Shown here in pieces: positions 26,122 through 32,062 of a stretch of DNA of 32,062 nt. A program made the position numbers and the translations under genes. A model generated the notes under the pieces. The model saw only the letters and a program-made list of their open reading frames with translations. It ran no database searches and was not told where the DNA came from. Origin of the DNA: Prevotellaceae bacterium (lineage in GTDB: Bacteria > Bacteroidota > Bacteroidia > Bacteroidales > UBA932); the NCBI GenBank assembly GCA_031265155.1, contig JAISDB010000209.1:1-32062 (forward strand), written 5' to 3'. Within the stretch, counting starts at the first letter, position 1, and every line of letters starts with the position of its first letter.

Positions 26122-27213
26122 TCATTTTCCGAAGATGTCCTGTATGTCCGAAAACTTCAATTTTTTCCCCGATTTAAAGAATTTCAATAAAATTGATTTT
26201 CCATACATGTTCGGAACTTCTGAAATTTTAGAAAATTCCAAAATTTCCCTGCGTTTCTTTCTCAATATTCCTATTGACTTATAAAAGTGGAAATGAGCTT
26301 TAATTACTGCTGCAAAACCGGTAAGCTTCAAGGAAACCAAAAATACTGCCGCCGAAAAAAAATCCAATGCCAACCGTGCAAACACTGTCCGCTTAAACTT
26401 TTTTTCCGGCAAATTTTTTACAAGCATAAACAAATTGTTGCGAAAATTCAAGTATATTTTTTTCGGATTATCGGTTTCAAGCGTTCCTCCGCCAAGATGA
26501 AAAACCGCTGACTGCGGAATACACGCGAGCGAATATCCCGCGTGCTGTATTCTCCAGCATAAATCGATTTCTTCCATGTGAGCAAAAAAGTCTTCGTCGA
26601 ATCCTTTTAACCTGTTATAAATTTCGGAACGGACAATCATGCACGCGCCTGCTGCCCAAAATACATTTACCGGCATATCATACTGTTTTTCATCGATTTC
26701 GATACTGTTCAAAATTCGTCCCCTACAAAACGGATAGCCATATCTGTCAATATATCCACCGGCGGCGCCGGCATATTCAAAGTGCGTTTTTTGCCTGTAC
26801 GATAATATTTTAGGCATACATGCGGCAACATTATCATTTTCATCAAGATGCGAAATCAAGGGCGCGAGCCAGTTTTCGGTAACTTCTACATCCGAATTGA
26901 GCAATACAAAATATTTTGCGCTTATTTTTTCCAAGGCGCGATTGTATCCGCCTGCAAAACCGTAATTCCTGTCGAGAATGATCTGTTCCGTACCGGGAAA
27001 GTTTTGCAATAGAAACTCCAAAGAATCATCGGTTGAACCATTATCTGCAATTACGATCTTTGTTTGTTCGCAAACTGTATTTTTTATTACCGATGGCAAA
27101 AATTCTTCCAATATTTTTCGTCCGTTCCAATTCAAAATCACAACGGCAACTTTGGTTTCATAATCAGCGGAATATATTTTATTATTTACATTTCCCGTAT
27201 TCATTTCAGTCAT
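26122..27213 (-). CDS. Family 2 glycosyltransferase
   Basis: This is a GT-A fold transferase, probably acting on surface polysaccharide or glycolipid. The 363-residue protein has VAVVILNWNGRKILEEFLPS, the nucleotide-binding IADNGSTDDSLEFL, the acceptor-side NYGFAGGYNRAL, the DxD-type LLNSDVEV, and the C-terminal GFDEDFFAHMEEIDLCWR typical of rhamnosyl- and other GT2 enzymes. A hydrophobic stretch near residue 285-305 (LALDFFSAAVFLVSLKL) suggests membrane association. Its ATG overlaps the stop of the upstream glutaminyl cyclase gene (ATGA), so the two are coupled. Donor and acceptor cannot be named. Confidence 0.92.
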   Translation of the reverse strand: MTEMNTGNVNNKIYSADYETKVAVVILNWNGRKILEEFLPSVIKNTVCEQTKIVIADNGSTDDSLEFLLQNFPGTEQIILDRNYGFAGGYNRALEKISAKYFVLLNSDVEVTENWLAPLISHLDENDNVAACMPKILSYRQKTHFEYAGAAGGYIDRYGYPFCRGRILNSIEIDEKQYDMPVNVFWAAGACMIVRSEIYNRLKGFDEDFFAHMEEIDLCWRIQHAGYSLACIPQSAVFHLGGGTLETDNPKKIYLNFRNNLFMLVKNLPEKKFKRTVFARLALDFFSAAVFLVSLKLTGFAAVIKAHFHFYKSIGILRKKRREILEFSKISEVPNMYGKSILLKFFKSGKKLKFSDIQDIFGK

Positions 27214-28298
27214 TGCATGTAAGCGATTGCCTGTTTCTTTACTGTTTTTATTTCAAAAATATTCGGCCAGCGCTTGCCTGTAACAAAAATACGCCTGTTT
27301 TTCACATCGCAGGCAATTCCGTTAAGGCAATTTTCATCATCTGCATCTTTATATATTCCGCTTAAATCAATTTCGCCGACAACCGCTCCCGTTTCCGGAT
27401 TTATCATCACTATTGTATTTGTTTGCCAGACGTTAGCCCAAATCAATCCATATATAAATTCAAGCTCGTTGAGCTGACTGACATTTCCTTTGTCATTGCA
27501 GACTTCAATTCTCCTGACTTCGACAAAATTTTCAGGATTTACAAAACTTATAATCGACGAGCCGTTGCTTACAGCCAGTAAATCGCCGACTGTCGTAATT
27601 CCCCAGCCTTCATTCGGATACGGCAGTACGGCAAGCCTGTCGAAAGTGTTTTTATCATATATGAAACATTGATGTTCACGCCACGAAAGCTGATAAATTT
27701 TCTCGTTTACAAGCGTAACGCCTTCACCGAAAAAGTTTTCGCCAAGATTCACCGATTTAACAACATTGCCCGATGCGGGTTCAATCTGCAATAATGCCGA
27801 ACTTCCGTAATGTCCGGTGCCTTCATACAAAAATCCTTCATCAAAAAATAAGCCTTGAGTAAAAAATTTCGTATTGTGAGGATACTGTTTAACAATCGAA
27901 TAAGTGTAATACTGCGGTGCAGGCGGAAAATATTTCAGAACAAAAGCCGTATTTGCAACTTCAACTCCACCGGCTCTCATACTCAGGCGCAGCGACTGTC
28001 TTCCCGTGCGTTTTTCGGTCATCGTCCATTTGCAGCTTGCGCCCGAAAAGCGGGCAACCTCGCTGTTGTTAACAAACAGAACCGTTGTATCAATGCTGAA
28101 ACTGTCGTTTTTTATTTCGTATGCAATGTTAATTATTTCGTTCTGTTTTACTTGCTGTCCGTTTTGCGGAGACACAAGAATTACGCTGTTTTCTTTAGTA
28201 TTTTTCGGCGTTTCCGTTTTGCCGTTATCTGCCCTTCGGGCGCTTTTGCAGGCAAAAATATTAATAAATAATGCAAATAATAATAAATATCTCAACAT
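27210..28298 (-). CDS. Glutaminyl-peptide cyclotransferase-like lipoprotein
   Basis: The C-terminal two thirds match bacterial/plant-type glutaminyl cyclases (Glu_cyclase_2, a beta-propeller): YSIVKQYPHNTKFFTQGLFF, LYEGTGHYGSSALLQIEP, VYQLSWREH-like and LNELEFIYGLIWANVWQTN. These enzymes convert N-terminal glutamine to pyroglutamate on secreted proteins. I chose ATG 28298 because it gives a lipoprotein signal (LLLFALFINIFAC, Cys17). The ORF-track start at 28346 places 16 extra residues before it. Residues about 45-125 form a separate beta-sandwich-like domain before the propeller. It overlaps the GT2 gene by four bases (ATGA). A good promoter lies just upstream. Confidence 0.88.
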   Translation of the reverse strand: MLRYLLLFALFINIFACKSARRADNGKTETPKNTKENSVILVSPQNGQQVKQNEIINIAYEIKNDSFSIDTTVLFVNNSEVARFSGASCKWTMTEKRTGRQSLRLSMRAGGVEVANTAFVLKYFPPAPQYYTYSIVKQYPHNTKFFTQGLFFDEGFLYEGTGHYGSSALLQIEPASGNVVKSVNLGENFFGEGVTLVNEKIYQLSWREHQCFIYDKNTFDRLAVLPYPNEGWGITTVGDLLAVSNGSSIISFVNPENFVEVRRIEVCNDKGNVSQLNELEFIYGLIWANVWQTNTIVMINPETGAVVGEIDLSGIYKDADDENCLNGIACDVKNRRIFVTGKRWPNIFEIKTVKKQAIAYMQ

Positions 28299-28316
28299 AT
28301 TTTTGTAGTTTTGTGG

Positions 28317-28347
28317 CAAATTTACGTGAAATATTTTAAATTGCAAC
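28317..28347 (-). promoter_or_regulatory. Promoter for the glutaminyl cyclase-GT2 unit
   Basis: On the minus strand GTTG (28347-28344) is followed after 19 bp by TAAATTTG (28324-28317), a match to TAnnTTTG with a slightly weak -33 box. It lies about 18 bp before the ATG at 28298, which supports that start over 28346, since transcription would begin after 28346. Confidence 0.55.
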
Positions 28348-28390
28348 AGCCAATATAAAAAAGCTGTTTTTATTTATAAAATTTAAGAAT

Positions 28391-29125
28391 ATGTGGACAA
28401 TAACAAAGAAGATAATTCCAAATATATTAACGTCATTCAATTTATTATCAGGTTGTTTAGCTTTGGTATTTGTTTTTCGGAATGAATTTGAAATAGCATC
28501 ATACTGTTTATTTTTTTCCGTGTTTTTTGACTTTTGCGACGGACTGTCTGCCCGTATGCTCAAAGCTTATTCGGCATTGGGCGTGCAGCTGGATTCGCTG
28601 GCTGATATGGTAAGTTTCGGCGTTGTTCCGGCAGCAGCATTGCATCAGCTGCTGATTAAATTAGATCCTGACATTTTGAAAATTCCTATTATCGGAGTGC
28701 CATTATACGGATTTCCGTTTATAATTACTGTTTTTTCGGCTCTGCGTCTTGCAAAATTCAATATCGACGAACGTCAACACAGTGCATTTTTGGGATTGCC
28801 GACGCCTGCAAATGCAATATTTATATTGTCAACAGTACTCGCTGCAAAAGAATACGTATTCATTCGGGATATTCTAAATTCCGATGTTTCTATAATAATA
28901 TTATGCATCGTAATGTCGATATTAATGGTTTGCGAAATTCCAATGTTTGCGCTGAAAATAGACCTTAATGAAAGTTGGCTGGTCAAAAAAAATATCACAA
29001 AAATCATATTTTTGGCAATATCGCTGATATTTATAATACTGTTTGGCTTTGCGGGATTAAGCTTGTCTGTTATACTGTATATTTTACTGTCTGCTGTGAA
29101 GTGGCTTTTAAAAATATCCGAATAA
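28391..29125 (+). CDS. pssA: CDP-diacylglycerol--serine O-phosphatidyltransferase
   Basis: PssA makes phosphatidylserine from CDP-diacylglycerol and serine, the precursor of phosphatidylethanolamine. The 244-residue integral membrane protein carries the full CDP-alcohol phosphotransferase motif: D47-xx-D50-G51-xx-A54-R55-x8-G64-xxx-D68-xxx-D72. It begins IIPNILTSFNLLSGCLALVF, the usual start of bacterial type II PssA. Several hydrophobic helices follow. It is divergent from the glutaminyl cyclase gene, and the 92-bp shared region has no clear plus-strand promoter. The DUF6624 gene follows after 34 bp. Confidence 0.93.
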   Translation: MWTITKKIIPNILTSFNLLSGCLALVFVFRNEFEIASYCLFFSVFFDFCDGLSARMLKAYSALGVQLDSLADMVSFGVVPAAALHQLLIKLDPDILKIPIIGVPLYGFPFIITVFSALRLAKFNIDERQHSAFLGLPTPANAIFILSTVLAAKEYVFIRDILNSDVSIIILCIVMSILMVCEIPMFALKIDLNESWLVKKNITKIIFLAISLIFIILFGFAGLSLSVILYILLSAVKWLLKISE

Positions 29126-29159
29126 AAATGTATAATCAAATAAAAAATTAAATACTGAA

Positions 29160-30131
29160 ATGAAAAAGATAATATTGACACTTTTAACGATTCTGCTTGT
29201 CAATTCAACATTCAGCCAGAGCAGAGAAAGATACTCTGAACTGATAAATGACGCTGTCAAACTTCATGCTGACAAAGAATACCTGAATGCAGGCTGTAAG
29301 TTTTCGGAAGCGTTTGATACATACAGCCCTTATGCACAAGTCGGCGACAGGTATAAAGCCGCCTGTGCATGGGCATTGGCAAATCAGGCTGACTCTGCAT
29401 TTGTTCAGCTTTTTTACATTGTTCATCTTGAAGACTTTTCCGATTTAAATATTATTGACGATGCCGATTTGTCTTCACTTCACCCGGATGAACGATGGAA
29501 TTTTATTATTGACATTGTTAAGGGAAATTACGAAAAAACAGGCAAACTTGATAGGGCATTATCGGCAAAACTTGATTCCATTTACAGAGAAGACAGGCTT
29601 TACAGGCTCGAAATCGACGAAATGGAACAGAAATACGGTCGCAATTCAAAAGAAGTTCAGGAACTTTTCAGTATTATGAACAAGAAAAATGCCGATAATG
29701 TTGTTGAAGTAACAAAGATTCTCGATAAAAGAGGCTGGCTTGGACCGGATATTATAGGCGAGCGTGGAAGTAAAACCCTGTTTTTGGTCATGCAGCGTGC
29801 CGACGTGCAAACTCAGGAAAATTATTTTCATGTGATGGAAAAAGCCGTACAGAAAGGAGATGCCGACCCTGCAGATTTGGCTTTGCTTGAAGACAGGATA
29901 GCATTAAAACAGGGAAAGCCACAAATATACGGAAGTCAGATTGGCATTGATATCAAAACAGGAAAATATTATGTAATACCAATTGAAGATCCTTACAATG
30001 TAGATGAAAGGCGAATAAAAGTCGGGCTTGGCAAATACAAAGACTATCTTTCTATTTTCGGACTGACCTGGAATGTTGACGAATATGTGAAAGAATTGCC
30101 CGAGCTTAAAACCAAGCACGGAATTAAATGA
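29160..30131 (+). CDS. Secreted DUF6624-family protein
   Basis: The 323-residue protein has a signal peptide (MKKIILTLLTILLVNSTFSQ). Residues about 22-110 are helical and TPR-like (LNAGCKFSEAFDTY, RYKAACAWALANQADSAFVQ). The C-terminal part has the DUF6624 pattern: GWLGPDIIGERGSKTLFLVM, then EDRIALKQGKPQIYGSQIG. The family is common in Bacteroidetes, and its function is not known. It lies 34 bp after pssA and 48 bp before purS, probably in one unit. No catalytic motif is evident. Confidence 0.8.
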   Translation: MKKIILTLLTILLVNSTFSQSRERYSELINDAVKLHADKEYLNAGCKFSEAFDTYSPYAQVGDRYKAACAWALANQADSAFVQLFYIVHLEDFSDLNIIDDADLSSLHPDERWNFIIDIVKGNYEKTGKLDRALSAKLDSIYREDRLYRLEIDEMEQKYGRNSKEVQELFSIMNKKNADNVVEVTKILDKRGWLGPDIIGERGSKTLFLVMQRADVQTQENYFHVMEKAVQKGDADPADLALLEDRIALKQGKPQIYGSQIGIDIKTGKYYVIPIEDPYNVDERRIKVGLGKYKDYLSIFGLTWNVDEYVKELPELKTKHGIK

Positions 30132-30179
30132 AATGCATAATATTAAAATCATGTATAAAAAACAGTAAATAAAAAAATT

Positions 30180-30431
30180 ATGAAATTCGTATCAGAAATA
30201 GACGTAATGCCTCTTAAGGCTCTTTTAGATCCGCAGGGAAAAGCTGTTACAATGACACTGCATAACAATGGTTACATGCAAATTGAAAATGTGCGCATAG
30301 GCAAACACATAACGCTTGAAGTTGAAGCAGAATCGCAAGATGAAGCCGAAAAAAAAATGAATGAAATTTGCATAAAACTTTTACACAATCCTGTTATGGA
30401 AGGTTATCAATTTACAGTTAATGAATTATAA
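30180..30431 (+). CDS. purS: PurS, phosphoribosylformylglycinamidine synthase subunit
   Basis: PurS is a small subunit that, with PurL and PurQ, makes formylglycinamidine ribonucleotide in purine synthesis. The 83-residue protein matches the family along its length: LLDPQGKAVTMTLHNNGY, ENVRIGKHITLEVEAES and CIKLLHNPVMEGYQF. No purL or purQ is present in the window, so it is an orphan copy. Many Bacteroidetes use a single large PurL that needs no PurS, so its role here deserves a check. The dipeptidase gene follows directly. Confidence 0.88.
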   Translation: MKFVSEIDVMPLKALLDPQGKAVTMTLHNNGYMQIENVRIGKHITLEVEAESQDEAEKKMNEICIKLLHNPVMEGYQFTVNEL

Positions 30432-30438
30432 TTTTGAC

Positions 30439-31440
30439 ATGAAATCAAATACAAATAAATGCGTTATGGAAAATAATTACAAAGAAATCCATCAATCAGC
30501 TATAGTTGTTGACTTGCATAACGACTATATGGAAGAACGAATAAATCATCCGGAATATCGCCTGTTTGCAAACGATAAGCATCATACAGACGTTGCCCGC
30601 CTGAAAAAAGGCGGCGTAAATGTTCAGTTTTTTGTTATTTGGACACGCCCAGATGATTATAAAAATCATTTTGCACGGGCTATTAAACTTATTGATATTC
30701 TTAATCATGACATAGACGAATGTAATGGCGAAATAAAACTGGCAGGTAATTACAGCGATATATTATCAATTGTTGACAGCAAAAAAATTGCAGCCGTAGT
30801 GTGCCTCGAAGGCGGACAGCTGATTGGCAGAAATGTCAATAATGTAAACAGACTTTATGAGCGCGGAATGCGCTATCTCACGCTTGCATGGAATTACGGA
30901 ACAGAATGGTGCGGCGGAGCAAATGACGAAAACAGTAAAGGTATTACAGAATTCGGCAAACAGGTTATAGACCGCCTGAATGAACTCGGCGTGATGATTG
31001 ATGTGTCGCATGTAAATAAAAAATCGCTTGAAGATGTTTTGAACTACACAGACAGAACTGTTATTGCAACACATTCCGGCGCTTATGATGTTAACGAAAG
31101 CAAGCGCAATTTGAGTGACGAACACATAAAAGAAATTGCACGCAGAGGCGGAGTCATAGGTTCTGTTTTTTATCCGTATTTTTTAAATAATACCGACAAA
31201 GCCACAATAAAAGATGTACTGAAACATATCAATTACATTGCCGAGCTTACGGGAAATGTTGATTGCATTGCGCTTGGTTCTGATTTTGATGGCATTGACA
31301 TTACTCCTGCGGGACTTGAAAACGTTTCAAAATTTCCCAATCTTACACAAGCGCTGGTCAACGAAGGTTATACCGAAGACGAAATAATAAAAATACTCGG
31401 AGCGAATGCCTTGAGGGTTTTTAAAAATATTTGCGGCTGA
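30439..31440 (+). CDS. Membrane dipeptidase-like zinc peptidase (family M19)
   Basis: This is a metal-dependent amidohydrolase-fold dipeptidase. The metal ligands of family M19 are visible: H27 and D29 in VVDLHNDYM, Glu in VVCLEGGQLIG, His in MIDVSHVNKKS and in VIATHSGAYDV, then Arg in KRNLSDEH and Asp in GSDFDGID. The protein has no signal peptide, so it is probably cytoplasmic. I chose ATG 30439, 8 bp after the purS stop (334 residues). Starts at 30421 (inside purS) and 30466 (nearer the conserved start) are possible. Substrates in this family are varied dipeptides, including D-amino-acid ones. Confidence 0.92.
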   Translation: MKSNTNKCVMENNYKEIHQSAIVVDLHNDYMEERINHPEYRLFANDKHHTDVARLKKGGVNVQFFVIWTRPDDYKNHFARAIKLIDILNHDIDECNGEIKLAGNYSDILSIVDSKKIAAVVCLEGGQLIGRNVNNVNRLYERGMRYLTLAWNYGTEWCGGANDENSKGITEFGKQVIDRLNELGVMIDVSHVNKKSLEDVLNYTDRTVIATHSGAYDVNESKRNLSDEHIKEIARRGGVIGSVFYPYFLNNTDKATIKDVLKHINYIAELTGNVDCIALGSDFDGIDITPAGLENVSKFPNLTQALVNEGYTEDEIIKILGANALRVFKNICG

Positions 31441-31533
31441 TTCTTTAGCACGGCGCAGTATCCAGGATACACCGGACGGTTTTTCCCCATTGCTCAGACG
31501 AAATTTTAGTAAAATGCTCCGTACGAAAATCAT

Positions 31534-32061
31534 TCATTGGAGGAACAGGTTTGTTGTATTCGGTATGGTGATAAACAAATCCGCATTTTTTTTGCGTTCA
31601 TTGACAAAACTTTCACAACGCTTTTCCCAGTCCTCAAACAACCCGACAAAACTCTCTTTATCCGTGTGTGCCAACCATTTAACAATATTATGCAACTCCT
31701 TTGAAGCAGCAAGTTCAGGGCGTTTGGTCAGGTTGCGTTCAACGATTTTATGCTGATGAAAAACGTACAACCGAACACGATATTGAGACAGTTCTTTTAT
31801 CAGTCCGTAAAACCTGTCGCAAACAATGCCTTCTATAATAAAATCATTGTATTTCAGATACTTAACTCCTTATAAATAATTCGCAACCGTTTCTTTACGC
31901 TCAATATATTTGCGCCACAAAATCTTATTACTGCGGTTGTCTCTGAACACGATTACACCAAAATTTCTACCCCAATAAATTGTGTCCATGAAAACAATAA
32001 CACGTTTATATTCAATATTTTGACAAAATTCATAACGATAAGTATTCAACCTGCGGCGTAT
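31534..32061 (-). pseudogene. Decayed transposase (IS256-like, Zn-binding variant type)
   Basis: Read on the minus strand from the window edge, one frame gives VIVFMDTIYWGRNFGVIVFR, then an in-frame TAA at 31870-31872, then IIEGIVCDRFYGLI, RLYVFHQHKIVERNLTKRPE and IPNTTN before a TGA at 31534. The order of DT.Y.GR.FGV.VF, GIVCD, FHQ..IV.R.LT and IPNTTN is that of transposases I know as an IS256-related, zinc-binding variant. The segment between NERKK and IPNTTN (usually including THKRLRSAY) is missing, and the part after NTTN is lost. The gene has thus an internal stop, an internal deletion and a lost C-terminus. The N-terminus is beyond the window. Confidence 0.7.
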
Positions 32062-32062
32062 C

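Noticed and set aside
31327-31533. 68-aa minus ORF overlapping the end of the dipeptidase gene
   Set aside because: It lies opposite the dipeptidase C-terminus, shows no family resemblance and does not continue the transposase frame.
1-32062. tRNA, rRNA, CRISPR or prophage features
   Set aside because: I saw no cloverleaf-like segment, no regularly spaced direct repeat array and no phage structural gene in any gap; almost all of the window is accounted for by named genes.

Overview
The window is chromosomal DNA from a member of the Bacteroidota, most likely order Bacteroidales. Four things support this: a SusC/SusD outer-membrane pair, promoter boxes of the Bacteroidetes type (TTTG, about 19 bp, TAnnTTTG), weak or absent Shine-Dalgarno sequences, and the Bacteroidetes form of the division and cell-wall (dcw) cluster with DUF3078 and DUF6624 neighbours. 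The DNA is AT-rich. The organism should have diderm, meso-DAP peptidoglycan, because MurE carries the DNPR motif.

Layout. Bases 1-209 hold the tail of a frameshifted IS110-type transposase. Bases 210-943 contain no gene but much structure: a leftward terminator, one copy of a dispersed repeat, palindromes, and a consensus promoter lying between two inverted copies of a 36-bp repeat. Bases 944-5672 encode an orphan SusC/SusD pair that ends at a strong terminator. Bases 5726-6404 hold a MITE-like element with terminal inverted repeats and the second copy of the dispersed repeat. A TPR/OmpA-like lipoprotein follows on the minus strand (6405-8090). Then comes the complete dcw cluster, read on the minus strand from 23420 down to 8275: mraZ, rsmH, ftsL, ftsI, murE, mraY, murD, ftsW, murG, murC, ftsQ, ftsA, ftsZ. 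Gaps are very short or overlapping, so one long transcript is likely, starting at a promoter with a three-repeat MraZ-type operator. murF and ddl are not in the cluster. Bases 23421-23936 are non-coding, with an inverted repeat and a REP-like hairpin. Next on the minus strand are manA, a DUF3078 protein, a GT2 glycosyltransferase and a glutaminyl cyclase lipoprotein. The plus strand then carries pssA, a DUF6624 protein, purS and an M19 dipeptidase. The right edge is a decayed transposase.

How the genes work together. MurC, MurD and MurE build the peptide stem, MraY and MurG make lipids I and II, FtsW and FtsI polymerise and cross-link septal wall, and FtsZ, FtsA, FtsQ and FtsL organise the division site. 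ManA (sugar supply), GT2, PssA (phosphatidylethanolamine precursor) and the lipoproteins also concern the envelope.

The most interesting signal is upstream of susC. Two dyad sites with the arm-spacer-arm geometry of tyrosine-recombinase sites (about 11-6-11) lie in opposite orientation, with identical 6-bp spacers, on either side of a consensus promoter. This reads as an invertible ON/OFF promoter for the SusC/SusD system, currently in the ON orientation. A terminator facing left would catch the transcript made in the OFF orientation. No recombinase is encoded in the window, so inversion itself is inferred.
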